Counted from the first letter of the stretch, positions 23,748 through 32,202 are shown. The stretch: DNA of 33,918 bases from Verrucomicrobiota bacterium (GCA_016199935.1 JACQFS010000246.1:1-33918), one strand, 5' to 3'. The notes: a model not told the origin generated them from the letters alone. Numbers and translations: made by a program.

Positions 23748-26700
23748 TCACTGGATGTAAACAAACTCGTTCAAACCGAAAAGCACCTGACAAAAATCCG
23801 TCGCGGCGCGGGTGCGCGCGTCCGGCGCGTCACCGTAGGACGCGGCCTGACGCTCGATGAATTTCACCGCGCTCGTCCGCTCCTTCTCCGTCGGCGCGCG
23901 GCCGAGGGTGAGTTGGTAGCCGCGCTCCACCAGCGCGGCGGAAGTCGGCGCGGATTCGCTCAGGCGCTTCGCGAGATTCGCCGCGGCCTGCCGCGCAGCG
24001 GCGCTGTTCATGAACATCAACGCCTGCGGCGCGATCACCGTCGCGGGCCGCGCGCCCTGGCTGACGAGCGGCTCGGGCGCGTCGAAGAGTTGCATCGTGG
24101 GGATGAGTTTGCTGCGCTTGATCATGAAGTAAATGCTGCGGCGCCTGGAGTTCTCGTCGAGCGTGCCCTTGCCGAACATCGTCGGGTCGAGCAACCCGCC
24201 CACGGCGAGCAGGCTGTCGCGGATCACTTCGCCTTCGAGCCGTTGCGGCGTGTGACGCCACACGAGCGTGTTCTGCGGATCGGCTTTCGCCTTCGTGGGA
24301 TCAAACTTCGACTCCTGCTGATACGCAGCGCTGAGGAGCATCAGCTTGTGCATCGCCTTCAAACTCCAGCCGTTGCGGATCAATTCGCCCGCGAGGAAGT
24401 CGAGCAGCTCGGGATTCGCCGGCTTCTCGCCTTGAAAACCAAAGTCGCTCGGCGTGCCCACGATGCCGCGCCCGAAATGGTGCTGCCACAAGCGATTCAC
24501 GATCACGCGCGCGAGCAGGTGGCCCGCGCCGCTCTCGGTGTCGGTGATCCAGTTCGCAAGGCCCGTGCGGCGCGACGAGGTGCGCGCGCCCGCGGGCGGC
24601 GTGGCGAGCCACGCCTGCTCGTCGCGGTGGTTGCGCATGAGCACCTGCATGAAACCCTGCGTGGCCGGATCCTGCTTCTGGTTCGAATCACCGCGCTTGA
24701 GGACGTAGGTCTGCGGATAAAAGTGCGGGTAGCCGCGGCCGTCGGCGTGATGCTTGATCGGCTTGAAGCCCTCGCTGCTCACCTGCACAAGCACGGTGTC
24801 CGGCTTGGGCTTCGCAGCCAGATGTTTTTCGACGCGCTCGTTCAACGCGCGCCAGTCAGCATCCGTGCGCTTGAACGAGGCGAGCACGAGCGCGCGCTGC
24901 TTCGGCGTGAGTTTGTCCGCGCTGCCCGCATCCCGCAGCGCGACGAGCGGCTCGACGACGCTTTGCAACTGCGACGCCGCCGCGAACTCCGCGCCGCCCG
25001 CATTCGTGGTCACGCTCAGACGCGGCCGGCCGATGGTGTGCTTGGCGTTGTTGCTGAACTCCAACTCAAACGTCAGCACCGTGCCATTGGAAAAACTCAC
25101 GGGCCGCTCGAACTCGAACACCGCCGCGTGATTCCTGCCGAACTGCGGGTCCACCGCCCAGCCGCTCGTCTTGTTCGTGTCGATGGAGGACGCGACCGAG
25201 AGGCTGGTCTGGTTTTGCTCGAAGGTCGCGCGCGGGCGCACGAGCTTCACCGGCGCGGCCTTGCCTTTGCCGTCGGCGGACTTGGCGGTGACGAGGAAAT
25301 CGCTCAGCGAAAAATTTCCGTTGTCCGCGCGGCCGGGGCCTTTCTTCTTGAGCGAAGCGTCGGCGAGCGCTTCGAGCCGCACCGCGGTGATCGAGCCGCT
25401 GACGGCGGGCGCGGTGAACGTCCACGAATCCTGGTCGGGATTCGCGCCGGTCACGAGCAGCGAGCCGTCGTCCTTGCGCGTGAACGTGACGCCTTCCTCT
25501 TTCGCCTTCGCCGCGACGCCGTCGAGCACGAGCCAGTCGAACTCCGGCACGGCCGGCGCGCTCGCGGCCCATTTCGCGAAGCGGCCGGGAAGCTCTTCGC
25601 GCTCGAACTTCAGGAGCGCCCCGGCGAGCGGCGCGTGCTCAGCGTCCCACTTCGCGAGCGCGGCCCGGTGCGCGGCGGGATTCAGGTCCACGTCAATCTC
25701 GCTGCGGATGGTGGTCGCGAAGGTCGCCACGAGCCGGTAGTAATCCTTCGAGGGAATGGGGTCGAACTTGTGATCGTGGCAGCGCGCGCAGCCGACGGAC
25801 ATCCCGAGCAACGCCGTGCCGGTCGTCGCCACCATGTCGTCGAGTTCGTCGTAGCGCGCGGACTCGAATTCCTTTTCCGTGAGTTGCGTGGGGAAAACTC
25901 CCGCGCCGAGAAAACCCGTGGCCATCAGCGCGAGCGGATTGTCCGGCGCGAGTTCGTCGCCGGCGAGTTGCCAGCGCACGAACTGGTCGTAGGGCATGTC
26001 GGCATTCAACGCCTTGATGACAAAGTCGCGGTAGTGGTAGGCGTGCGGGCGATCGTAGTCCTGCTCAAAGCCGTGGCTCTCGGCGAAGCGCGCGAGGTCG
26101 AGCCAGTGGCGACCCCAGCGCTCGCCGTAGTGCTCGCTCGCGAGCAATTTTTCCACGAGGGTTTCGATTGCCGATTGCCGATTGCTCGCTGCCGATTTCA
26201 CGAACGCCTCGACCTCCTCCGGCGTCGGCGGGAGGCCGATGAGGTCGAAATAAATCCGCCGGACCAACGTGCGCGCATCGGCGGCGGCGTTGGGCTTGAG
26301 TCTCTTGGCTTCGAGGCCAGCGAGGACGAAGCGATCCACCGGCGTCTGCTCCCACGTCTTGTTCTTCACCGCCGGTGGCGAAGTTTTCTTCAACGGTTGG
26401 AAGGACCAGAACTGCCGGTCCTGTTCCGTGACCGTCGAGCGATCCTTCTTCGCCACCGCGCCCTTCACGAGCGGCTCGGCGTAAGGCGCGCCGAGGTCCA
26501 CCCACTTCGCGATCTGCGCGATGGCGTCGGCGGGAAGCTTGGGCTTCTTGTTCGGCATCTGGAGTTCGCCTGAGTGCTTGATGGCCTGCACCAGCTTGCT
26601 CTCGGCTGCGTTGAAGGGCACGACCACCGGCCCGTGCGCGCCGCCCTTGAGCAGGCTCTCACGCGTGGCGAGGTCGAGGTCGCCCTTGAGCTTCACGCTC

Positions 26701-26876
26701 GCGCCGTGGCATTCGAGGCAGTTCTCCTTGAGCAAGGCGCCGACGCTTTTCTGAAACAACTCCAGCCCGGCCGTCATGCGCTCGCCGTGATCGGCGGGCA
26801 CGGGTGCCGGCGCGGCGAAAATGGAAACACCCCACAAGCCGAGGCTCACGGCGAGAATTCTGGCGGCACGTTGCAT
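23748..26876 (-). CDS. PSD1-type protein (planctomycete cytochrome C, DUF1549, DUF1553)
   Basis: The 1042-residue protein has a signal peptide (MQRAARILAVSLGLWGVSIFA), a cytochrome-like domain with CLECH at 53-57, a DUF1549 domain (RRIYFDLIGLPPTPEEVEAFV onward) with CARCHDHKFDP at 363-367, and a DUF1553 domain ending LCQVLFGLNEFVYIQ. The order and length are those of the large secreted proteins of Planctomycetes and Verrucomicrobia that pair with DUF1501. It is thought to act at the cell surface on polymers; the activity is unproven. A tandem 7-bp repeat at 26165-26185 adds a NRQSAI stretch. No frameshift was seen. Confidence 0.93.
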   Translation of the reverse strand: MQRAARILAVSLGLWGVSIFAAPAPVPADHGERMTAGLELFQKSVGALLKENCLECHGASVKLKGDLDLATRESLLKGGAHGPVVVPFNAAESKLVQAIKHSGELQMPNKKPKLPADAIAQIAKWVDLGAPYAEPLVKGAVAKKDRSTVTEQDRQFWSFQPLKKTSPPAVKNKTWEQTPVDRFVLAGLEAKRLKPNAAADARTLVRRIYFDLIGLPPTPEEVEAFVKSAASNRQSAIETLVEKLLASEHYGERWGRHWLDLARFAESHGFEQDYDRPHAYHYRDFVIKALNADMPYDQFVRWQLAGDELAPDNPLALMATGFLGAGVFPTQLTEKEFESARYDELDDMVATTGTALLGMSVGCARCHDHKFDPIPSKDYYRLVATFATTIRSEIDVDLNPAAHRAALAKWDAEHAPLAGALLKFEREELPGRFAKWAASAPAVPEFDWLVLDGVAAKAKEEGVTFTRKDDGSLLVTGANPDQDSWTFTAPAVSGSITAVRLEALADASLKKKGPGRADNGNFSLSDFLVTAKSADGKGKAAPVKLVRPRATFEQNQTSLSVASSIDTNKTSGWAVDPQFGRNHAAVFEFERPVSFSNGTVLTFELEFSNNAKHTIGRPRLSVTTNAGGAEFAAASQLQSVVEPLVALRDAGSADKLTPKQRALVLASFKRTDADWRALNERVEKHLAAKPKPDTVLVQVSSEGFKPIKHHADGRGYPHFYPQTYVLKRGDSNQKQDPATQGFMQVLMRNHRDEQAWLATPPAGARTSSRRTGLANWITDTESGAGHLLARVIVNRLWQHHFGRGIVGTPSDFGFQGEKPANPELLDFLAGELIRNGWSLKAMHKLMLLSAAYQQESKFDPTKAKADPQNTLVWRHTPQRLEGEVIRDSLLAVGGLLDPTMFGKGTLDENSRRRSIYFMIKRSKLIPTMQLFDAPEPLVSQGARPATVIAPQALMFMNSAAARQAAANLAKRLSESAPTSAALVERGYQLTLGRAPTEKERTSAVKFIERQAASYGDAPDARTRAATDFCQVLFGLNEFVYIQ
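26165..26185. repeat. Three tandem CGATTGC heptamers in the PSD1 gene
   Basis: CGATTGC occurs three times in a row (21 bp, seven codons), just after the PPTPEEVEAFVKSA segment. Three units keep the frame; gain or loss of one would break it. Confidence 0.8.
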
Positions 26877-26922
26877 GAGGATTTTGGACTGCGCGCAGTG
26901 TAGGTCGTATTCGCAGATTGAC

Positions 26923-26967
26923 CATGTAGATTCTTCCGCGAGGTCATGTCAGATTCTGCCGCAAGCT
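26923..26967. promoter_or_regulatory. Two direct repeats, possible AraC-type operator
   Basis: CATGTAGATTCTTCCGCG (from 26923) and CATGTCAGATTCTGCCGC (from 26945) are imperfect direct repeats 22 bp apart, about two helical turns. A weaker third copy, CATGTAATATCCTCC, starts at 26991. They lie in the divergent gap between the PSD1 gene and the araC-like gene, where an AraC-family dimer would be expected to bind. Confidence 0.6.
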
Positions 26968-27006
26968 GACCGTGGACAACCCGGATGGCTCATGTAATAT
27001 CCTCCG

Positions 27007-27954
27007 GTGCGCAAAGCTCCGAAAGAGACCAAGATCATCGTCTCGCTCTTCCACACGCCGACGGAAGGGAGCCGGGAAATTTTCTACTGCGTGCTCCGCG
27101 CGGGGCACCTCATCGCCGGGCAGGACTACAAGCGCGTGCATCCGAACTATCCCGGCCACAAGCTGCTGCTTTGCCTCAAGGGCGAGGGCTTCATCGAGGT
27201 CAACGGCCGCGCGTTCCCCGTGAAGCCGGGCGATCTCGGCTGGATTTACAACCACCACGCGAACAAGCACTGGCCGGCGGATAATTCGCCGTGGGAAATT
27301 TTGTGGATCCGCGTGGACGGGCCGCACATGGACCAGATTTACAAGACGCTCACCGCGGCGGGCAGCCCGGTGTTCAGCGGCGTGGACGCGCGGCTGGGCG
27401 AGGCGATCTTCCGCCGCATCTTCCGCATCATGCAGAGTCGCGGCGTGGCGATGGAGGCGGCGTTGCACGCGGAGGTCGCGAACGTGGTGAAGCTCCTCTT
27501 CACCTCGCGCCACGAGGCGAACCCGCAGCCGGGCGCGAAGGTGCCGGAAATTCCGATGTCGCTCGTGAAGCCGATGGAGGCGATGCGGCTGTATTACGAA
27601 CAGCCGCTCCGCGTGGCGGATCTCGCGGCCATGGCGGGCATGAGCGTCAGCAATTTTTTCCGCCACTTCAAGGCGGCGACCGGCACCAGCCCGATTGACT
27701 GGTTGAAACGCGAGCGGATCAACCAGGCCAAGCGCCGCCTGCTCGAGACGAACGACAGTCTCGCGAAGATCGCGGAGGAAACCGGCTACTACGACCAGTT
27801 CTATTTCAGCCGCGATTTCAAGCGCGTGACCGGCATCGCGCCCAGTCACTACCGCGCGCGCGAGCGGGCGCACAAGACCGCCATCGGCACGGAGGAAATC
27901 CGAAATCCAAAAACTGAAATGCGAAACAAGGGCGAAGGTCGCGCGCTCGAGTGA
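27007..27954 (+). CDS. AraC-family transcriptional regulator
   Basis: The 315-residue protein starts at GTG 27007. The N-terminal half is a cupin-like sensor domain (HKLLLCLKGEGFIEVNGRAFPVKPGDLGWIYNHH). The C-terminal half is the double helix-turn-helix domain: LRVADLAAMAGMSVSNFFRHFKAATG, and IAEETGYYDQFYFSRDFKRVTGIAPSHYR near 265-295. It is likely to sense a sugar and to control the divergent PSD1-DUF1501 operon through the direct repeats upstream; this is inferred from position. The last 20 or so residues (EEIRNPKTEMRNKGEG) come from an AATCCGAAATCC-type repeat and are not part of the domain. Confidence 0.93.
   Translation: MRKAPKETKIIVSLFHTPTEGSREIFYCVLRAGHLIAGQDYKRVHPNYPGHKLLLCLKGEGFIEVNGRAFPVKPGDLGWIYNHHANKHWPADNSPWEILWIRVDGPHMDQIYKTLTAAGSPVFSGVDARLGEAIFRRIFRIMQSRGVAMEAALHAEVANVVKLLFTSRHEANPQPGAKVPEIPMSLVKPMEAMRLYYEQPLRVADLAAMAGMSVSNFFRHFKAATGTSPIDWLKRERINQAKRRLLETNDSLAKIAEETGYYDQFYFSRDFKRVTGIAPSHYRARERAHKTAIGTEEIRNPKTEMRNKGEGRALE
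27895..27940. repeat. AATCCGAAATCC-type repeat forming the end of the AraC gene
   Basis: GAAATCCGAAATCCAAAAAC and GAAATGCGAAACAAGG match the repeat at 29629-29766. It is read in frame and encodes EIRNPKTEMRNK at the C-terminus. Confidence 0.75.
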
Positions 27955-27960
27955 GCGAAC

Positions 27961-27992
27961 GGCGCGCGCGTTTCAGGCGCTCCGCGTTTTTT
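27961..27992 (+). terminator. Possible terminator after the araC-like gene
   Basis: GGCGCGC (27961-27967) can pair with GCGCTCC (27977-27983) with one mismatch, followed closely by six T at 27987-27992. The stem is imperfect. Confidence 0.3.
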
Positions 27993-28006
27993 CTCGCGCG
28001 GAATTA

Positions 28007-29581
28007 TTACAACCGCCGCTTCGAGCCGAAGGGCCACCAGCCGGTTCCACTGCCGCGCGCGGCCAGCGGTGTGGCGACCTCTTCGCGGAAACGCCGGTCG
28101 AGCCGGATCGAGGCCCACGCAATCCAGAAGACCGGCCAGATCAACAGACCGAAGCAGCCGAACAGCGGCACGATCATGGTCACCCAGGGCGCGACCATCG
28201 TCCACAGCAGCGTCCGCGCCGCCGCCTGGCCGGGCCGAGGCTCGGTCAGGCCGAACCACAAGCCCGCGTAGCTGATCGCGTAGAAATCCAGCACGAAGAG
28301 GCCCATCCCCACGATCCACATCGGAATCAGCATACCGAATGAATTGAGGGCATTGGTCGAATCAGCCCACATGCCCACCGGCAGCACGATGATGCTGATG
28401 CCCACCGACGCCATCAACGCGGGGCCCATGAAGTAGTTCATCAACGTCTCGAGCTGGCCGCGGACGAGTTCGCGCGGGGAAAGTCCGGTGACGAGCAGCA
28501 GTTCGAGCGCGCCGGTGCGCCGCGATTCGTTGAGCGACTGCGGCGCGAGCACGGCCAGCCAGACCTTAAGCACAAAGCACACGCCCATCTGGATCGCGAT
28601 CGAAATGCCGACGCCGACTGACCCGCCGACCGCGGCGACGAGCACGCACACGCCCGCGGCGCCCCAGACCATCCACCAGATCATCCGCCGGCCCGGCAGC
28701 GTGCGTTCGGCCAGCCACAGGGCGGGATTCTCCGCGAGGTGTCCGGTGCTCCATACGTTGGCGGGATTCACACGCGGGCGGGTGAAGCGCTGCCACCACG
28801 AATCCGGCACGCGCTCGCCGGTCTCGCGCCAGGTGCGGATCAACAGCACGCTCGCGGCGGCAAGAAAAAGCAATGCCGTCACCGCCGCTCCCGCGAGCGC
28901 GAGCCAGTAATCCTCCGGCGCGAACTGGAAATGATTCTCGAAGGCGCGCCACAGTCCTCCGATCGACCCCGAGAGAAACACCAGTTCACCGCTCCAGTTC
29001 GTCAAATGCTTCGCCACACCCGGCCCGACGGCCGCTGGGACGATCACTGTCAGCGCGAGCAGCAGCGCCGTCCCGCCCATCGCCGCGAGGCCGCTGCGCG
29101 TGAACGAGGAGACGAACATTCCCGCCGTGAGCGACACGAGCATCGTGGCCGCGAGCGCCAGCAGCACGCGCCAGAATTCTCCCGCCGTCACGCCGCCGAC
29201 GAGCAGCGGCAGCGCGAACACCGGGAACGCCGCGAGCAATGCCGTGAACGAGCGCACCGCCGCCGCGGCGAATTTTCCCAGCACCACGTCGAAGCCGCTC
29301 AGGTCCGTGAGAAACAGCAGGCCGAGCGTGCCCTCGCGCCGTTCCTCGGCGAGCGTATCGGCCGTCACGCGGATGCCCTCGAACAAACAGAACGCGGCCG
29401 CGCCCCAAGTGAGGAAGGCGAACACTGTCCCGCCGACCGACGCTGGCGCCTGGTCCGCGAAGATCAGGAACATCACCGCGACCACGAACGCCGCGCCGCC
29501 CACGAGCACGCGCAGGCGATACGTCGCCACCTGCCGCGCCGCCACCTGGAGCTCGCGCACGACGATGGGGAGGAAGGTCAC
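28007..29581 (-). CDS. ABC-2-type transporter permease
   Basis: The 524-residue product starts at GTG 29581 and reads as an integral membrane protein with about 12 segments in two halves. The first half has the ABC-2 signature region FCLFEGIRVTADTLAEERREGTLGLLFLTDLSGFDVVLGKF; a similar RRTGALELLLVTGLSPRELVRGQ recurs in the second half, so it looks like two fused permease units. Both halves would face a cytoplasmic ATPase, but no ATP-binding gene is adjacent in the window. The cargo is unknown; such permeases often belong to efflux or lipid/polysaccharide exporters. Confidence 0.85.
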   Translation of the reverse strand: MTFLPIVVRELQVAARQVATYRLRVLVGGAAFVVAVMFLIFADQAPASVGGTVFAFLTWGAAAFCLFEGIRVTADTLAEERREGTLGLLFLTDLSGFDVVLGKFAAAAVRSFTALLAAFPVFALPLLVGGVTAGEFWRVLLALAATMLVSLTAGMFVSSFTRSGLAAMGGTALLLALTVIVPAAVGPGVAKHLTNWSGELVFLSGSIGGLWRAFENHFQFAPEDYWLALAGAAVTALLFLAAASVLLIRTWRETGERVPDSWWQRFTRPRVNPANVWSTGHLAENPALWLAERTLPGRRMIWWMVWGAAGVCVLVAAVGGSVGVGISIAIQMGVCFVLKVWLAVLAPQSLNESRRTGALELLLVTGLSPRELVRGQLETLMNYFMGPALMASVGISIIVLPVGMWADSTNALNSFGMLIPMWIVGMGLFVLDFYAISYAGLWFGLTEPRPGQAAARTLLWTMVAPWVTMIVPLFGCFGLLIWPVFWIAWASIRLDRRFREEVATPLAARGSGTGWWPFGSKRRL

Positions 29582-29628
29582 GGCAGTGGTTTAGCCGCGA
29601 AGCGGCACGGCGGCAAATGCGAAGCTCG

Positions 29629-29766
29629 AAATCCGAAACCCGAAATCCGAAACAAATCCAAATTCCAAATGGCGAAATGAGCAAACGGTCGGGTCGCGTT
29701 TTGAGCCTTCGGGTTTGCTCATTCGGATTTGTTTTGGATTTCGGATTTCGGATTTCGGATTTTGTC
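29629..29766. repeat. AATCCGAAATCC inverted repeat, entering the 3' end of pabB
   Basis: Words AATCCGAAA and ACAAATCCAAA on the left are mirrored by TTTCGGATT and GGATTTGTTTTGG on the right; GAGCAAAC/GTTTGCTC pairs at the inner ends. The right arm contains the pabB stop codon (29719-29721). Confidence 0.85.
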
Positions 29767-31251
29767 CTCCCGCGCCGTGAGACTCATCGCCGCGACAAAT
29801 CCCCTGCCCTTCGCCAGCGTCTCCTCGAACTCCGCTGCCGGATCCGAGTCGGCCACGATGCCGGCACCGACGTGGAAGAACGCGCACGCGTCGCGCCGGA
29901 CCGCCGTGCGAATGATGATGCTGAGCTGGCTCTCGCGGTTGAAGCCGAGATAGCCGAGCGCGCCGGTGTAAGGCCCGCGCGTCACCGGCTCCAACTCGTC
30001 AATGATCTCCATCGCGCGAATTTTCGGCGCGCCGGTGATGCTGCCGCCGGGGAAGCACGAGGCGAACGCGGCGAAATGCGTCACGCCGCCGCGCAGCCGG
30101 CCCTCGACGGTGGAGACGAGGTGCTGCACCTGCGGAAATTTTTCGAGCCGCATCAGCTCCGGCACCTGCACGGAGCCGAACTCGCACACGCGGCCCAGAT
30201 CATTCCGCAACAGGTCGGTGATCATCACCAACTCGGCGCGCTCCTTCTCGCTCGATTGCAATTCGTAGCTCAGCCGGGCGTCGGAATCGGCATCCGCGCC
30301 GCGCGGGCGGGTGCCCTTGATCGGACGCGTGACGATGTGCCCGCCACTCATGCGCAGGAATGACTCGGGCGACGACGACACGATTTGAAAATCCCCGCAA
30401 TCGAGAAACGCCGCGAACGGCGCGGGCGAAACGGTCGCGAGCCGACCGAACAATTCCCAGCCGCTGAACGGACACGGCGCTTCGAGCCGCTGCGCGAGGT
30501 TCACTTGGTAGATGTCGCCGGCGCGGATGTAGCGCTGCGCGCGCGCGACTTTGGCGATGAACTCCGCGCGCGAAAGGTTTGAAGCGATGGTCGGGACGCG
30601 TTTCACCGCGTCCCCATCCGGAGCCCCGGCGGGGCGGCTCGCGCGCACGGGTTGAGTTGAGGGCACCCCTTCGGGGCTCAAGTCGGGGACGCGGTGAAAC
30701 GCGTCCCGACCGGAGTTGACGAGGCGCTCGCGCCAGAATTCCGCGCGCTCCTCCGCGCGGTGCCAGCTGCGTGAGCCGTCGGCATCGAGGCCGGTGCTCA
30801 AGATCCAGACTTTGCCAAGGTGATGATCGAAGACGACGAGGCCGTCATAAAAGCCCACGGCGCAGTCCGGCAGTTCGAGATCGTCGACCGCGGCGCGCGG
30901 CAGTTTCGGCTCGACGAAATTTTTCAGGTCGTAGCCCCAATAGCCGAAACAGCCACCGAGCGGGAACGGCAGGTCCGCCTCGTCGAGCAGTTCGTAGCGC
31001 GCCATCAGGCCATCGAGCACGTGCCACGGATTGCCGAAGACTTCGCGCGCTCCGGAAACATCGGCGAGTTCGCAGCGCGAGCCGAAGGCGCGGAAGGAGA
31101 GAAACGGCCGGGCCGCAACGAACGAGTAGCGCGCCGCCGGCAAATCGAAGAGCGCGCTGCGCAAGAGCATGACGCCTGGCTCGCCGCCAAGCGACTCGAC
31201 GAGCGACTCGGGCGTGTGCGTGGTCTGGGTTTCCTGGATCAGCGGGCGCAT
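29719..31251 (-). CDS. pabB: Aminodeoxychorismate synthase component I, with an in-frame palindromic insert
   Basis: PabB turns chorismate to 4-amino-4-deoxychorismate for folate synthesis, using ammonia from a PabA partner that is not in the window. The ATG at 31251 is preferred over the GTG at 31275. The Lys in PIKGTRPRG (Lys312) marks PabB rather than TrpE, which has Ala there. Other motifs are GDIYQVNLAQR, SSSPESFLRM, LVMITDLLRNDLGRVC, FPGGSITGAPKIRAMEII, and GAGIVADSDPAAEFEET. Residues 181-221 (GRDAFHRVPDL... DAVKRVPT) are encoded by the 123-bp element at 30589-30711 and fall in the linker between the two domains. The C-terminal KIRNPKSEIQNKSE is repeat-derived. Confidence 0.92.
   Translation of the reverse strand: MRPLIQETQTTHTPESLVESLGGEPGVMLLRSALFDLPAARYSFVAARPFLSFRAFGSRCELADVSGAREVFGNPWHVLDGLMARYELLDEADLPFPLGGCFGYWGYDLKNFVEPKLPRAAVDDLELPDCAVGFYDGLVVFDHHLGKVWILSTGLDADGSRSWHRAEERAEFWRERLVNSGRDAFHRVPDLSPEGVPSTQPVRASRPAGAPDGDAVKRVPTIASNLSRAEFIAKVARAQRYIRAGDIYQVNLAQRLEAPCPFSGWELFGRLATVSPAPFAAFLDCGDFQIVSSSPESFLRMSGGHIVTRPIKGTRPRGADADSDARLSYELQSSEKERAELVMITDLLRNDLGRVCEFGSVQVPELMRLEKFPQVQHLVSTVEGRLRGGVTHFAAFASCFPGGSITGAPKIRAMEIIDELEPVTRGPYTGALGYLGFNRESQLSIIIRTAVRRDACAFFHVGAGIVADSDPAAEFEETLAKGRGFVAAMSLTAREDKIRNPKSEIQNKSE
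30589..30711. repeat. 123-bp inverted-repeat element inside pabB (REPIN-like)
   Basis: Perfect 27-bp arms at 30589-30615 and 30685-30711 flank a 69-nt spacer. Each arm holds its own hairpin GGGACGCG-TTTCAC-CGCGTCCC, and the tips read GGTCGGGACG. The spacer has further hairpins, such as CCCC-TTC-GGGG. The total length is 41 codons and no stop appears in the pabB frame. Confidence 0.95.
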
Positions 31252-31272
31252 TTCTCGGCGCGAAAAATTAAG

Positions 31273-31297
31273 CACGGATGGACACGGATGGACACGG
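31273..31297. repeat. Tandem CACGGATGGA repeat
   Basis: Two copies of CACGGATGGA followed by CACGG lie between the LOG-family and pabB genes. The word resembles ATGGACACGAA of the element at 16740. Confidence 0.6.
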
Positions 31298-31302
31298 TTT
31301 TC

Positions 31303-31983
31303 CTATTTGAACGCCACTGGAAAATCCTCCGGCGGGCCGACCTTGCGGAGATAATTCAAGATGACTTTCGCCACTTCCTCCGGCTCGTCGCAGAGCGTGA
31401 ACAATTTCAGATCGCCGGGGCTGATGAGCCGGCGCCTCTGCTGCACGCGCCGGCACCAGTCGAGCAGGCCGCGCCAGAAATTGGAGCCGTAGAGCACGAG
31501 CGGGAAATGCGGCATCCGCCCGGTCTGCACGAGCGTGACGATCTCGAACAATTCATCGAGTGTGCCGAAGCCGCCGGGCATGAAGACGAAGCCCGAGCTG
31601 TATTTCGCGAGGCAGACCTTGCGCGCGAAGAAATAGTGGAAGTTGATCGGGATGTTGCTGAAGGGATTGGGCTTCTGCTCGTGCGGCAGTTCGATGTTGA
31701 GGCCGATGCTCCGTCCGCCGGCTTCGGCGCAACCCTTGTTGGCCGCCTCCATGATGCCGGGGCCGCCGCCGGTGATGGTGGCGACGTTTTGTTTCGCGAG
31801 TTGGCGCGCGATCTGCGCCGTGGCCTGGCAGAGCGGGTCGCGCGGCTTCACGCGCGCCGAGCCAAAGATGGTCACGGCGGGGCAGACCTTGGAAAGTTTG
31901 TCAAAGCCCTCGACGAATTCCGCCATGATGCGGAAGACGCGCCAGGGATCCTCGTGATACATGCCGCAGGTGATGCCGTTCAT
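31303..31983 (-). CDS. LOG-family (TIGR00730) nucleotide 5'-monophosphate phosphoribohydrolase-like protein
   Basis: LOG-family enzymes remove the ribose phosphate from nucleotide monophosphates, in some cases releasing cytokinins; others are broad AMP-type nucleosidases. The 226-residue protein has the two signature motifs GGGPGIMEAANKG at 72-84 and PGGFGTLDELFE at 136-147, with the paired basic residues RK (121-122) between them. The ATG at 31983 leads straight into the family N-terminus. It is followed on the same strand by pabB after about 50 bp. Confidence 0.88.
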   Translation of the reverse strand: MNGITCGMYHEDPWRVFRIMAEFVEGFDKLSKVCPAVTIFGSARVKPRDPLCQATAQIARQLAKQNVATITGGGPGIMEAANKGCAEAGGRSIGLNIELPHEQKPNPFSNIPINFHYFFARKVCLAKYSSGFVFMPGGFGTLDELFEIVTLVQTGRMPHFPLVLYGSNFWRGLLDWCRRVQQRRRLISPGDLKLFTLCDEPEEVAKVILNYLRKVGPPEDFPVAFK

Positions 31984-31994
31984 GGGGGGATGAT

Positions 31995-32015
31995 GAGTGA
32001 GGAGTGAGGAGTAAT
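31995..32015. repeat. GAGTGAG tandem words
   Basis: GAGTGAG, GAGTGAG and GAGTAAT stand in tandem just upstream of the LOG-family start on the minus strand. No function is evident. Confidence 0.5.
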
Positions 32016-32041
32016 GAAGGGAAAAGCGGTGGGCGATCCCG

Positions 32042-32144
32042 GAGCGCGGCCTTCAGGCCGCTTCAACGTCCGCACTCCGTAGCGCTCTGAAACTTTTCAA
32101 CTGCATTCCAGTTCGCACGTCGAAGCGGCCTGAAGGCCGCGCTC
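32042..32144. repeat. 103-bp perfect inverted-repeat element (REPIN-like)
   Basis: Perfect 23-bp arms at 32042-32064 and 32122-32144, tips GAGCGCGGCC, flank a 57-nt spacer. Each arm is nearly self-complementary (GCGGCCT/AGGCCGC). It sits in the divergent gap between the LOG-family and aquaporin genes, so it lies near or within both promoters. Confidence 0.93.
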
Positions 32145-32202
32145 TGCGGTCATCAAATTGTCACTCGCCCTTCACGCAACCGTCGGCTAGAAACTCCCGC
32201 GC

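Noticed and set aside
23529-26573. A 1014-codon open frame on the plus strand opposite the PSD1 gene
   Set aside because: Its translation is Arg/Glu/Ala/Val-rich without domains, and the minus strand has a complete, recognisable protein. Long antisense frames are expected in high-G+C DNA.
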